A stretch of DNA of 64,000 nucleotides from Elymus sibiricus (GCA_039707655.1 CM077667.1:416249409-416313408); one strand, 5' to 3'; shown: positions 21,872-33,886, counted from the first letter of the stretch. A program made the numbers and translations. The notes: generated from the sequence alone by a model not told the origin.

Positions 21872-22802
21872 CAGTGGCGGAGCCAAGGGGGGCGAGCAGG
21901 GGCCTGCCCGCCCCCCCAACGATCGCCAGTTTTATTAGGAGCTACGAGTAATTACCAACAAGATTAGATCAATATACGTACTCGCCCCCCCTGACCCACA
22001 CGGAATAAAAATCTGAAGAATAAAAGGCCATAGAAAAGCCCACATAGCCTGCTTTGGTCTAGTACTAGCCCATGACGCTACCATAAAACCAAAGGTTAGC
22101 CCCCCCCAGCGTGATTAACATGTGACTGGAGAGGCTGCCGGCCGCCGCCGCTGCTTCTTGCCTCCTTGTTCGTGAGCAGATGTAGTCAGATTAAATTTGG
22201 CGACACCGGCTCCTGCGTTGGGCAATCCTACGTACAGACTACACTCCAGTTCTCCGATAGTCAAACCAGTCAAGGTTTAGAAGTAGTGAGTATTTTTCTA
22301 TTAATCTCGCAACCCTCTATCGAAATTGTACATCCAATTTTAGTTATTTTGATTGTTTGATTTACTATGCTAATTGGTTCTTTTTATTTCTTTTGATTGT
22401 GTAATCCGGAAAGCGGATATGAATAGAAAAGCGCTGCCAAACAACACCATAAGGATTAATTCGATTTCTAGGCATATATTGTTTCACTTTCTCTACATAT
22501 GATAATGTTAATGATGTTAATGTGCAAATTATCAATCCAGTCCAATGGGAGATGACTTGTTTCAGAATTACATGATAATCTGCACTAAAAGGGAATTACC
22601 CATCAACTAAGTTATGGTCTGCAAAATTATTTATATTTTTTGACCATATTAGAAATAGTCAGGGTAAAATTAAGCTAATACAATTGTAACTATGTTCTAT
22701 GTTGCGCCAAAGCGACACATTTTTGTTGTTGCACTGGACAATTTTTTCCCAAGTTGGCTTGCCCCCCCCCCCCCCTATACTTGAATCCTGGCTCCGCCCC
22801 TG
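21872..22802. mobile_element. Non-autonomous hAT element in LTR of D
   Basis: 931 bp with imperfect terminal inverted repeats CAGTGGCGGAGCCA at the left and TGGCTCCGCCCCTG at the right, flanked by a perfect 8-bp duplication CAAGCGGC (21864-21871, 22803-22810), the hAT signature. Both subterminal zones carry runs of C (left near 21910, right 15 C at 22761-22775 region). No transposase; longest frames are under 75 codons. The internal part (about 22130-22270) is GC-rich then ordinary, possibly a captured fragment. Confidence 0.92.
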
Positions 22803-22955
22803 CAAGCGGCCCAATACCAGAAGCGGCGGCTCGCAGCCCATGAAGCTAAGGACACCAGTTAAAGTTTCCTTAAGGTGCAAGATAAGTTAGAGATGTACTG
22901 GATCACGGGTCATATTATGACCCTGACTCTGTTGTAAAACCTAGGGCTTGACATG

Positions 22956-22963
22956 TATATAAA
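22956..22963 (+). promoter_or_regulatory. TATA box in LTR of D
   Basis: TATATAAA in ACATGTATATAAAGGCAGGC, 260 bp before the LTR end and downstream of the hAT insertion, so the core promoter itself was not split. Confidence 0.65.
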
Positions 22964-23223
22964 GGCAGGCCCCTAGGCCAAAAACTCTCAAGTGACAACC
23001 TCTCGATAGCTAGGTTAGCGATTCCGCACCCTTGTAATCGAGATCTATTCATCCAATACACAAAAAGTAGGACGTAGGCTATTACCTCCCTAGGAGGGAC
23101 CGAACCTGGGTAAACCCAACTCTCTCTCTCGCTTAACCCCTTCGAGTCGCCACCAAGCGGCGATGGCCTCACACCTAAGTCCTGTTACGAGGACATCTGT
23201 CGGGTTGTCAAAACCACGACAGT

Positions 23224-23241
23224 TGGCGCCCACCGTGGGGC
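23224..23241 (+). other. Primer-binding site of element D (tRNA-Lys type)
   Basis: TGGCGCCCACCGTGGGGC, 2 bp inside the LTR; identical to those of elements A and F. Confidence 0.88.
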
Positions 23242-23835
23242 TCTCGCCCGGTGGAGTTGAGTTCTCGAAGGGAGCCCTTCCAGGGATCGGGAGTTATGTG
23301 GTCGGTCGTATGACCAAAATCCGCCGCGGCAAGATCTACATCGATGACTCTGGCTGGGGCCCCGACGCCGACTCAGTTGAGTATGGTTACCGGGTCCCTT
23401 TTGGCAGGATCCAAGTCTTCATCGGCAAGATTGGCGCAACGGTTCCCGAGCCAGACATCTGCTCCAACATCGTCGAGCCGGATTTGACGTACTCAATCCG
23501 ACTGGCATCGAGCCAGCCGAAGTCACGGCGCTTTCAGGCCTTCTCGGCGGGTCGGCCCTCTGGACGAGCCGGCCATCGAAGAAGCGATCGTCATCAACCC
23601 GGACTCTAAACTCGGGGCCTCGCTCAGAACGGAGATTTGCGAGGAACGTCGTGACCTCCCTCGGCAGGTCCTGGCTCATGCTATGGTAAGCACGGCGGCG
23701 CTGTCGCCACTCACATCTAGAACCCCTGGCAGCTCTGATAAAGCGCGCGGCGACTCAGAAAAGGAGCTCCAGCGGCATGATGGACAAGGTATCTTTTAGA
23801 AGAATCCGAGGCAGCTAAGTTGTGGTCAATACCAC
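23242..23835 (+). pseudogene. Gag remnant of element D
   Basis: A plus-strand frame (23163-23609) runs from the LTR into the leader and includes GKIYIDDSGWGPDADSVEYG. No Retrotrans_gag domain or zinc knuckle can be followed, and protease starts only 600 bp after the primer site, so most of gag appears deleted. Confidence 0.5.
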
Positions 23836-26769
23836 GTGTTCACCACTAGTACCTGCAAGCGGGACAACAAGGTCAAGAGTAGGGTTGTCAATATGGCAGA
23901 GCCGGCGGTCCCTAGGTACCTTGACTGGTCCGAACACGCGATCACCTGGAGCAGAGAGGATCATCCCCCCCAAGTTGACAATCCAGGCGGTTTGGTGTTC
24001 GTGGTGGCACCACAAGTTGGAGGATACACTTTGTCCAAGGTTCTCATGGATGGAGGCAACAACATAAACATATTATACTACGAGACGTTCCGTCGAATGA
24101 ATCTGTCAGAGAGCACGTTGCTTCCTTCAACGACAGTTTTTCATGGGATCGTTCTTGGAAAGTCGGCTTATCCAATTGGGCGGATTAAGCTCGATGTGGC
24201 CTTTGGAGATGAGTCCAACTACAGGTGTGAGTCATTGATGTTTGAAGTGGTCAAGATAAAAAGCCCTTATCATGCCCTCTTTGGGCGGTCGGCTTATGCT
24301 CGTTTCATGGCCCGCCCGTGCTACGTATATCTCAAGCTCAAGATGCCGGGACTTAAAGGGACCATAACCGTGGACGGAAACCGGAAGATAGCCCAGGAGT
24401 GCAAGGAACGAGACACGGCCTATGCCGAGTCAGCTTGTGTCGCAGAGGAGTTGAAGTTCTACACTGCTAATGTTGACCCGGCTGATATGAGCCCGCTCAA
24501 GAAGCCCAATACTGAGTCAGAACCCGAGCACAAGTTCAAGCCAGTCGAAGATACAAAGCAGATTGACTTCACTCCAGGCGACTCGTCCAAGCAGTTCACC
24601 ATTGGGACCGGCTTGGATCCCAAATAGGAAAACGCGCTCATCAAGTTCATCCGTGAGAATCGGGACGTCTTTGCATGGAATCCATCTGACATGCCTGGAG
24701 TCCCGAGAGAACTTGCTGAGCACCACCTTAACGTAGATCCCAAGATGAAACCAGTGCGCCAGTACCTCAGACGTTTTAACGAGGAGAGACGCAAGGCCAT
24801 TGGAGAAGAAGTGGCCCGGCTCCTAGCTGCCGGGTTGTGGAAGTTTTTCATCCTGAGTGGTTGGCTAACCCGGTGCTGGTTTTGAAGAAAAACGGCACTT
24901 GGCACATGTGTGTTGACTACACAGATCTCAACAAGGCCTGTCCCTAGGATCCTTTTGCCCTTCCGCGTATTGATCAGATCATTGATTCTATGTCGGGTTG
25001 CGAGCGTTTGTGCTTTTTGGATGCATACTCTGGCTATCATCAGATCAAGATGGTTGTTGAGGACCAAGAAAAGACAGCTTTTATCACTACCTTCGGAGCT
25101 TTCTGCTATGTCTCTATGCCTTTTGGGCTCAAGAGCGCCGGGGCGACTTACCAGCGCTGTGTCCAGAATTGCCTTAAACCGCAAATCGGGCGTAATGTTC
25201 ATGCTTACGTTGATGACATCGTGGTCAAATCTCAGAACAAGGAAACACTCTTGGATGACATCAAGGAAACCTTTGACAATCTTCGAATATACAAGATGAA
25301 GCTTAACCCGAAGAAGTGCGTTTTTTGTGTTCCCGCGGGCAAATTATTAGGGTTTCTGGTCTCTGAGCGAGGCATCAAGGCCAACCCGGACAAGATCAAG
25401 GCCGTGACGTCATTATCTGAGCCGACGAACATAAATCAAGTTCAGGGGCTCACTGGATGCATTGCGGGTTTAAGCCGGTTCATAAGCCGCCTAGGGGAGA
25501 AGGCGACCCCTTTTTACCAGTTGTTAAGGAAATCGGGCGACTTCAAGTGGATCGACGAAGCCGGCAGAGCTTTTGAAGCGCTCAAGCAGCAGCTTGTTAA
25601 CCCACCTGTCTTGGCTGCTCCCATGGAAAAAGAGCCTATGCTCCTGTACATTGCTGCCAACTCCAAGGTGGTAAGTGTTTCAGTTGTGGTCGAGCGGAAA
25701 GAAGAGGGAAAGGAATATCCGATTCAACATCCGGTTTATTTCGTCGGCGAAGTCTTAACCTTATCTAAATAGCGTTACCCACATTGGCAGAAGCTGGTTT
25801 TTGGGATCTTCATGGAGAGCCGGAAGTTGAAGCATTATTTCCAGGAACACCCGATAACTGTGGTTAGTTCGGCACCTCTTGGTGATATCATACAAAACCG
25901 AGAGGCCACGGGCAGAATAGCCAAGTGGGCCATTGAGCTTGGTGACCACCACTTGAAGTACATGCCCCGAACCGCCATCAAATCTCAAGCATTGGTGGAT
26001 TTCATCAATGATTGGACAGAGATACAGGTCTCAGAGGATAGGCCAGATACCACGTATTGGACTATACAATTCAACGGGTCTAGGCAGCTGGAAGGCTCGG
26101 GGGCTGGAGTCGTGATATCTTCTCCAAAAGGTGACAAATTTTGTTATGTCTTACGGCTCATGTTCCCGTGTACTAACAATGCAGCGAAGTATGAAGCACT
26201 CCTACACGGGCTTCGGATAGCCAAAGAGATGAATCTTAGCCGGGTCAGGTGTCTGGGCGACTCGGATCTAGTGACACAGCAAGTTTCAGGGACTTGAAAC
26301 TCTAAGGATCCTCTTATGGCGGCTTACCGACGAGCGGTCTCTGATGTGGCGGGTCATTTCCAAGGTTATCAGGTCGACCATATAGACCGCCGGCTCAATG
26401 AGGCGGTTGATGCTTTGTATAGGCTTGGCTCCCAGAGAAAACCGGTGCCACCTAACGTCTTTTTGGACGTCCTTCACAATCCCTCAGTCAAGTTACCGTC
26501 GGAGGAGGACATAGCTATCCCTGACCTGGAGGCACAACTGGTGGCGGCTCTGCGTGTCACCCTTGATTGGACTGTGCCATATTTGGCTTACCTGACCCGA
26601 GGAGAGCTCCCAGAAGACGAAGTCGAGGCTCGTCAAATCATCTGGCGATCGAAGTCCATGACAATCGTCAAAGGCGAGTTACATCGCCGAAGTAGCACCG
26701 GCGTGTTTCAACGGTGTGTTTCGCCTGAAGAAGTCCATGAAATACTTAATGAAATCCACTCTGGCGATT
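23836..26769 (+). pseudogene. Element D pol, 5' part: protease, RT, RNase H, start of integrase
   Basis: Protease about 23980-24400 (VLMDGGNNINILYYETF; YHALFGRSAYARFMARPCY). RT about 24690-25500 with LDAYSGYHQIKM, SMPFGLKSAGATYQR and the YVDD box at 25206-25217. RNase H about 26050-26300, where the expected first catalytic Asp is Asn (IQFNGSRQ). The linker (26316-26750) leads to the first His of the integrase zinc finger, just before the break at 26769. Stops: TAG 24625-24627, TAG 24945-24947, TAG 25770-25772, TGA 26295-26297; a frameshift lies near 24838. Continues at 43414 beyond element E. Confidence 0.9.
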
Positions 26770-27564
26770 TGTAGGACCGAAAGTATGTCTAGAGGGGGGT
26801 GATTAGACTACTTGACCAAATAAAAATCTACTTTTCCCCAATTTTAAGTGTTGGCAGATTTTAGCATTCATAGCAAGTCAAGCACACCCTACACATGCAT
26901 TGTTAAGAGTATAGCAGTGGAAAGTAACAACAAGCATGAGTAGTAAAGGAAGGGTAGGAAGATCAAACGCAATATGGAGACACGATGATTTTTCCCGTGG
27001 TTCCGATAGGTGGTGCTATCGTACGTCCACGTTTATGGAGTCTTCAACCCACGGAGGGTAACAGTCGCGAGAGTCCACGGAGGGCTCCACCCATAAGGGT
27101 CCACGAAGTAGCAACCTTGACTATTCCATAACGGCTTCCATCCACGAAGGACTAGCCTCACTATGGGTAGATCTTCACAAAGTAGGCGATCTCCTTGCCC
27201 TTACAAACTTCTTGGTTCAACTCCACAACACGAAGTAGGAGGCTCCCAAGCGACACCTAACCAATCTAAGAGGCACCACCCTCTAAAAGGTAATAGGCTC
27301 GGCAATGTCGATGAACTCCTTGCTCTTGTGCTTCAAGATGATAGACTCCTCAACACACAATCACTCTCTCACATATTTGGCTATGGTGGAAGAGATTGAT
27401 TGGGTGGAAAGCAACTTGGGGAGGCTAGAGATCAAGATTCATATGGTTGGAATGGAATGGCATGATCTCAACACATGAGTAGGTGGCTCTCTCTCAGAAA
27501 ATCAGTTGGTATGAGTGGGGATCTGTTCTGAGTGCTTCTTTTTCGAGTGGGTGGTGGTGGGGGA

Positions 27565-27573
27565 GTATATATA
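27565..27573 (-). promoter_or_regulatory. TATA box in LTR of element E
   Basis: Minus strand TATATATAC-type box, just downstream (in element orientation) of the palindrome array. The same box is present in the 5' LTR near 42720 and in element H near 61540. Confidence 0.55.
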
Positions 27574-27599
27574 GGCATCTCCAAAAATCCAACCGTTAC

Positions 27600-27932
27600 A
27601 CCTAAAGTGACCAACTCGGTGACACCTATGTGTGAATCTCGGTGGTACCGAAGTGACCAAAAGGTGACAACTTTTGAATCTCGGTGAGACCGATATATAA
27701 AACTCGGTTGCACCGATTAGTTGACCAACGGTCAGATTGCGCAACTCGGTGATGCCGATCCAACAAACTCAGTGGTACCGATTTTGTGAATCGAGGTAAC
27801 AGAAAGTTGGCAACCCAAACTCGGCGGCACCAAAGTGGAATCGGTTGCACCGATGTGCTAGGGTTTGGCATGGGTCTGTCTGAGTTTGGGAATCGGTGGC
27901 ACCGAGTGGAAAGTGTTGGTTGCACCGATTTT
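27600..27932. repeat. Palindrome array TCGGTGNCACCGA in 3' LTR of E
   Basis: Ten units of a 13-bp odd palindrome, for example TCGGTGGTACCGA, TCGGTGAGACCGA, TCGGTTGCACCGA, TCGGTGGCACCGA, spaced about 25-40 bp. Confidence 0.85.
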
Positions 27933-28275
27933 GGTTATTTGACTTTGGAAAGACTTTTGTGGTAGAGCTTGTGGGTGTTTTTGGTGACTATCACTTGTGC
28001 ACGTATGAGCATTTTGTTCACCAACAGTACCTTACCCCCTTTTAATAGTATTGGCTTTCCTATGGACTCAAAGTGATTTCTCACAAAGTAAAATGTAGAG
28101 TCCTCTTGCTTGAAGCTTTGCCAATCTATTTCCTTGCATCTTGGGGTTATCCACAATCCTTTTGCCATCCCTATCATTGAACTTTTCCTGAAATATGCTT
28201 AGTAGAAACATTAGTTCAATGACATATATGTTGTTATTAATTACCAAAACCACCAAGGGAGCAAATGTGCTTTCA

Positions 28276-28290
28276 ATCTCCCCCTTTTTG
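28276..28290 (-). other. Polypurine tract of element E
   Basis: Minus strand CAAAAAGGGGGAGAT directly before the 3' LTR; it primes plus-strand synthesis. The same tract lies at 62258-62272 in element H. Confidence 0.8.
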
Positions 28291-28755
28291 GTAATTGATG
28301 ACAACATATAGATCAAAGCTTCGACATATGATATAATCAATGAATATAATCGTCGCTTTGAGAAGTATGTGATAAGCAAGAGCTCCCCCTAAATTTGTGC
28401 ATTATTTTAAATTTGCATTTGAATGCAAATGCACAATCGATTAGGTACATAGGGCACTCTTTCATGTCACATACAACTTGGTGGTGTGCGAGAATAATAA
28501 GAATGAACATCATAGCACAACACAATCTAGCAAAGGTGAATGATCATCTCATAAGCATCATAATGATAGGAAATAGTAGCAACACACATTAAGCGTATGA
28601 TCAAACACCAACAAAAGTTTAACACAAGCAACCAAAAGACCAAATGTTTTTGAAAAAGCGATAAAAACCAAACGCTCTCTCACTCGAAGCCTAAAGATCC
28701 ATATACACTTCTCCCCCTTTGGCAACAAGTTACCAAAAAGTTCAAATGTATATAT
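28291..28755. other. 3' untranslated region of element E
   Basis: No ORF of note. Contains TTGATGACAACATATAG next to the tract and pyrimidine blocks (CTCCCCCTTTGGCAAC near 28712). Closely matched by 62273-62737 in element H. Confidence 0.6.
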
Positions 28756-30855
28756 CTAAGTGCTCTTCTGGGGCTGATCTCCTCCGGTAGTCGATGTAGG
28801 AGTCGAGAGAACTGCATCGGCGAAGACCTCTGCTGATGTCATGGATGGAGTTGGAGTAATAACGGGAGGTACTGGAGCTGATGGAGCTGAGGAGGCTGTA
28901 GCAGGTGCTGATGAAGAAGGCCTCAAATCTGGAGTTGGCACTGTGGCTAATCTGGCCTGGGTAGTGAAGTGAGTGCCTAGCCTGAGAGGAGAGTCATCCT
29001 CATCATCTGAAGTGTCGGGACTAGGCACGCTGTCAACTTTCTTCTTGAGCTCATTCACTGTCTTTGTCAGCCCATCCACTTTGTCATTTAGGGTCTTGAT
29101 CCTATTCTCAAAGATCCTCAGAAGACTATTCTGATTCCCCAGTATGTCCTTGATGTCCTTCTACATGCCCTGAACGGTAGAGATCAAAAGATCCATTTGC
29201 TCATTCCTGGATCTAGGGACTTGAGCACTAGTGGCTGTAGCTGCCTCTGCCTCTGCGTGAGCTGCAGCTGATGTGGGATGATCTGGGTCCATCACCACAA
29301 CGTTGTCCTCAAGATCTGGATGTAGGGGCAAATGGGGTCTGTCAAGAGTAAAAATGTGCTTCTCCAGCTTGGAGTTGATGAGCATCTGAATGTAGGGAGC
29401 ATAGCAGCATGAGCGCTTCTGATCAGCAGCAACCCTCTTCACAGTCTCCACAATCAGATCCATCACTCTGAATCTCTGATGCTAGTCAATAAGAAGCAGC
29501 AGGTTGATGGAGTAGCCTCGGATCATTTTCTCGTCTCCTGACTTAGGCATCAAAGTATGCCTCAGAATGATGTTAATGGTACGGAGACCTACCTGGAGGT
29601 AATAGATGGATCCTAGCTTATGAGACTGAAGATGTGTAGCAGGAATAGCATTGTACATGTCCTTCATGGCATTGTGGCTTGCCTTGGACTCAGAGTACAC
29701 ACAAACATCTCCATCTTCCACCTCTGGGACTCCTAAGATGGCAGCCCATTCATCAACAGTGGATTCATATCGTGCTCCTTCAGTCATCCACACAATCCTA
29801 CCATCTCCATAGAAGTGAGCAGTGGAGTAGAATTGCATGATCATCTCATCGTTCCATGCAGTGAATTCTTTGCCAACAAACTTGTCTAGGCCAATGCAGT
29901 GGAAGTTTTCTTGCACACTTGGGAAGTAGTCTTCATTCTCCTTGATATACTTCCAATCAACATATCTCATATTACTGACAGCTGGGCTCTTGTCAAGCAA
30001 CATAGTCTCATAGAAATCATGTTGCTCCTTGGTATAGAACCTATAGTCCACAGCTGTTTTCCTCCTCTGAGAGTAAGGATCAATGGCTCTCCATTCTCTC
30101 AGACCTGAATGTTTCTTCTTCTTCATGTCCTCAGCAACCAAGTGACTGGCATTGTGCTCTGGGAGGTGTGGTCTGAGCTTCATCAAGGCAGTCATGTCAT
30201 CATCATCCTCAGCTGCCCTAAAAGTGGAGGTCTTGTTCTTGGAAGAAGCTGGGATCTCTCTGGAGAACCTCTTGGGTTTGTCAGCAGCAGCAGCCTTCTT
30301 TGGAGCAGATTTGGTGCTCTTGGAAGTGGTACCCTTAGGCATAGCATCTGCCATAATCTTCTTCTTCTTCTTGGGAGGGGTCTTTGCAGCTGGCTCTACC
30401 TCCTCCTCTGCAGCAGCTGCCTCCTCTGGATCCTCATACATAGAGAAAGGCCTGCCAACAACATAAACAATCCTCTTCCTGGATCTCTTCTTCTCACTAG
30501 CCTTCTTGGGAATAGACTTCCTGGGAGGCTCAATAGTCATGGTGCCCCTGGAGCTCTCAGGTGCTCTCACTGTCTTAGAGCTAGCATATTCCTTTCTGAT
30601 AGTTGTCTTCTTCTTGGAAGTAGTGGCAGCATCAGTGCTCTTGGCAGACTTGTCCTGCTTTGACTTGGGAGGCACTTCATCAGGTATGAAGTCCTCATCT
30701 TCCTCATCAGAATTGAGCTTTCTTCTTGCCCTAGTTGCAACTTTGGGCAGATCAGGAGAGCTAGGGATGTCATCATAGCTCCCCTCAGGACTAGTGCCTG
30801 AGCTCATGTCAACATTTTGCTCTTTCAAGTTTTGACTATCCTCTGAAGCAGACAT
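28756..30855 (-). pseudogene. Accessory ORF of element E, Transposase_32-like
   Basis: About 700 codons in sense with gag. Residues 1-200 are acidic then Lys/Ala-rich (KKKKK, KKAAAADKPKR), probably disordered and possibly nuclear. The centre (about 220-560) is a conserved globular region with FYETMLLDKSPAVSNMRY, FVGKEFTAWNDEMIMQFYST and EWAAILGVPEVEDGD, resembling the 'putative plant transposon protein' family (Transposase_32, PF20167, from memory). A coiled-coil stretch (RIKTLNDKVDGLTKTVNELKK) and a Pro/Ala/Ser tail follow. TAG stops at 29479-29481 and 29158-29160 interrupt one continuous frame; element H reads through both sites. Not related to integrase or RT. Role unknown. Confidence 0.75.
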
Positions 30856-32356
30856 CTCTAACCCTGTGAAAAGAATATAGAGGAGCAGAGGGGTTGAGCA
30901 TCACAAAACACAGAGATTTTCAAAAATTTGAACAAGGAAGACATTAGTTTTAGCTTTCTGCAGAAGGTATTTCGGTGTCACCGAGTGGTATTTTTCGGAG
31001 TCACCGAGACTGACCATATGCATCAACAGAGACCTGGCAGCCTTACCGAAAAGATTGCTTCGGCCTCACCGATATGGTTCTCAGTAACCCTAAAACACAA
31101 TCGGTGGAACCAATTTTTTCAACTCGGTGGTACCGAGATGCAATCTGCGGACAGCTAACCCTAAAATTTTCATTGTTCGCTAATCTACGAGAACTCTGGT
31201 GGATAGGGAGGATTGCACACAGTGGCTTATAGATAAGAACATCTCAATGCGCAAGAATTAGACGATGGAGCGCAAGAGAGGATCAGATCCGTACCCTAGC
31301 TTGGTGACGGTCCGCTACGGCGAAGACGGCGGCGAAGATGCCCGTCGACGGTGAGGATCCCAGCGGCGGAGGAGCTCGGGGAGGCAAGGGCGACGACCGG
31401 GGGGGCCTTTTTGGCAGCTTAGGGTTTTGGAGCGCGACGGTTTGAGGAGTGAATTTCAAAGCGTTGGGTCCACATCATATATACCCCTTGCTGTCGGTGA
31501 CACCGATTCTATGTTTTTGGTGTCACCGAGTTTCCCAACTGTCAGCAGACAGGGAAACTCGGTGTAACCGAGAAAATGGAATCGGCAGTACCGAGGTGGA
31601 AAACCAGATCAACCCTTGGCAATCGGTGAAACCGAGAAATGTTTGTTGGTTACACCGAGTTGCACTTGGGAGGTTTTGGAGTGCAGCCCTTTTCGACACG
31701 GAACTCCGAGTGCATCTCACACAGACGGATCGAGAAGTGCTTGTTCAAGTTTTGTGATGCAGCAAGAAAAGAATATGAGGTGAGGAAGCATAGATAGCTA
31801 GAGGATGGTCCTAGGCATTCTTGTACATCCAATTGGCAAAAGATAAATTAAGAGCCAAATAGCAACAATTGGATGTCCTCGAATGGATAAAGAAGTGCAG
31901 ACCAACATGCTCACACAATAAGATGTCAAATGAAATCATGGCAAACATGCACATACATACTAGCATCTATCAAGCATTTTGGCGATGACGGAGTCATCTA
32001 TATATGAGTATATTGACTTAGGAGCCAAGTAAGAATACTTGATCATAGGTCATACTCATCGTTTAAGCACAAGTGGGGTTACCACTTTTACATAAAGCAT
32101 TTAATGTTGTCACATACTATGAGATGCTTTAACTCAAGTCTTAGAGTAAATCTCCCCCTTGATGTGACATCCCCCCATAGGAGGGATAAACTAACCTTGG
32201 ATTTTGTCGATGAAGACTTCATGTTGGTGAGGTAGTGGTGGATGCTCAAGGTTGATGAAGATCACCATGAGTTGGGAGCATCCTTGTTGTTTCCTTACTC
32301 TTCTCACCTACATGGGTTAGTCCCAACACACAAGAGACAAATACAGGATATCTATG
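30856..32356. other. Non-coding middle of element E
   Basis: Lies between gag and the accessory ORF, where pol would be in an autonomous copia. Both 30965-31160 and 31490-31665 carry more copies of the TCGGTGNCACCGA palindrome found in the LTR. 31300-31440 is GC-rich with GCGACGG words. No pol remnant seen in any frame. Confidence 0.6.
30965..31665. repeat. Internal copies of the TCGGTGNCACCGA palindrome in element E
   Basis: About ten further units in two clusters (30967-31140, 31494-31665), such as TCGGTGTCACCGA, TCGGTGACACCGA and TCGGTGGTACCGA. Confidence 0.75.
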
Positions 32357-33127
32357 GACATGGAGTGCAAAGCATATGTGATGGTGTCCATTGATTTGTT
32401 GATTACCTTGTCCCTTGCTTACCTTTGAGGGAATGTGTGACTCCTAGAACTATTGCATGATGTTGATGTTGATTGCAACTAGTTCTTGCCAATAATGAAT
32501 GTGAGTGAATTTCATTGGCGGAGTCACCCCTCAAGAACTTCTCTAGTTCTTCTTCTTGGGGACCCACATCAACTTGATGGGGATCCTTGGTGTTGAAGTA
32601 GCCCTTGTAGAAGTTGAGCTTGAAGTAGCCTTAGGAACCCACTCCACCAAAACTTGGGATTCATCTTCATATGAGTCAATGTCCTCTTGAAGCTTGTTCT
32701 TGCCCTTGAGCTTGTGGTCTTGTGGTGGAACGTCATCTTGAGTGTTTGTTCCCTTGGGAAGAGTATTTTCATACTTCTCCTTTTGAGGAACAAACTTGGG
32801 CTTGGGGTATTGACCTTCTTCCCATTCAACTCCATTAGCGTTGAAGTAGCCAATGCCATGGTTCTTCCGGTATCCTCCGTGCTTGCATACAATTTCCTCA
32901 AATTGCTAACACCCGGCAAGACTCTTGTACATACCTTTCTCTATAATTATTTTCAATAAAGCGTTTTCTTGCTCAAGTGTAACTTGGCTAAGAGAATCAT
33001 CATTAGTGGAATCAATAGAACTACTAGAAGCAACATCATTAGGTTTAGCATTTTTATTGTTGCTACTAGATGAAGAACCTTTCTTGCCTTTGTTACTAGT
33101 TTGTCTAGATTTAACTTGTGGCATGAC
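32357..33127 (-). repeat. Duplicated gag 3' segment of E, copy 2, distal part
   Basis: Near-identical to 39500-40265 of the same element. Together with 38851-39497 it forms the second copy of a roughly 1.4-kb direct duplication, split by element F. It encodes the gag C-terminal Ser/Lys-rich part and the RKNGGYRKNHGIGYFN-type tail, with frameshifts. Confidence 0.8.
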
Positions 33128-33886
33128 TGTCGTCGTTTTCTCACGGGGGGTGCCGCGGGACGGAAGATGCCATGGGATGGCTTAAGAGGTGAGAGCAAGG
33201 CTGCAGTGGAGATCCGGGACGGGATAGGGCAATAGCACGCGGTGGTTTACCCAGGTTCGGGGCTCTCCGGAGAGATAATACCCCTACTCCTGCATGTCTG
33301 TATATGAGGTATATCGCAGTACAGAGTTGCTCCTGGAGCTGTGTGGGAGAGGAGAGCCATGGGCTTCTTGCCTCATACGTGAGTGTGGGGATGAGAGAAA
33401 TGAGAGAGAGCCTGGAGAGCTTGGAGAGCTTGGAGAGCTTGGCCATGAGTGAGCTCCCCTGGTGCCTCTTATATAGGTGGTCCAGGGGACAAGGGGTGGC
33501 CCGCATGACCAACTATACACTATTGGAGATGACAAGTGAGGCAGGCACTAGTACACCACTATTGGAGATGACACGTGAGGTGACGCATGATGCAGTCAAT
33601 AGTGCACCACTATTGGGGGTGCAGCAAAGTGACGCATGATGCAGGCTATAGTGTCTTCATGTCTTGTCCGACGGGACATGGCGGTTGACCTCGCGCAGCA
33701 GGCCGGCTGGAGCAGCCAGACAGGGGTCGGTCGGAGCAGCCGGCCGGGCAGGGAGCCGGCCGGACTCAGCAGCCGGCCGGACCGGGGTACCAGCCGGGGT
33801 AGCCGGATAGAGGGGCGTTGGCCGCCCCGTTGTTTTAAAATGTTGAGTCGCCTCCATGAGCCTACCCGGGGGTAATCCCCCCGACA
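33128..33886 (-). repeat. 3' LTR of element F
   Basis: 759 bp. Includes short tandem GAGAGCTTG repeats (33413-33443), one unit more than in the 5' LTR. Confidence 0.88.

Larger units (their letters stand above)
21732..23221 (+). repeat. 5' LTR of element D, containing a hAT insertion
   Basis: 1490 bp as it stands; 551 bp once the hAT (931 bp) and one 8-bp duplication are subtracted. Ends ...AACCACGACA, 2 bp before the primer site. Confidence 0.85.
26770..28275 (-). repeat. 3' LTR of element E
   Basis: 1506 bp; minus strand starts TGAAAGCACATTTGCTCCC and ends GGTCCTACA. The boundary is confirmed by the adjacent polypurine tract and the target duplication. Confidence 0.92.

Noticed and set aside
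22761..22775. Poly-C run as a sequencing or assembly fault
   Set aside because: It lies just inside the hAT terminus, and the opposite end also has a C-rich block, so it is a natural subterminal feature, although its exact length may be unreliable.
23224..23241. tRNA genes at the primer-site matches
   Set aside because: Only the 18-nt (or 12-nt) complement of a tRNA 3' end is present at 2777, 23224, 38078, 41909, 48123 and 60727, always beside an LTR. No tRNA body.
27600..27932. CRISPR-like regular repeats
   Set aside because: Units are palindromes of 13 bp with related spacers, in an LTR of a plant retroelement; no array leader or cas genes. This is eukaryotic DNA.
30109..30663. 184-codon plus-strand frame opposite the accessory ORF of E
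   Set aside because: Shadow of the minus-strand coding region (Leu/Ser-rich antisense of Lys/Glu/Asp codons); no domain.
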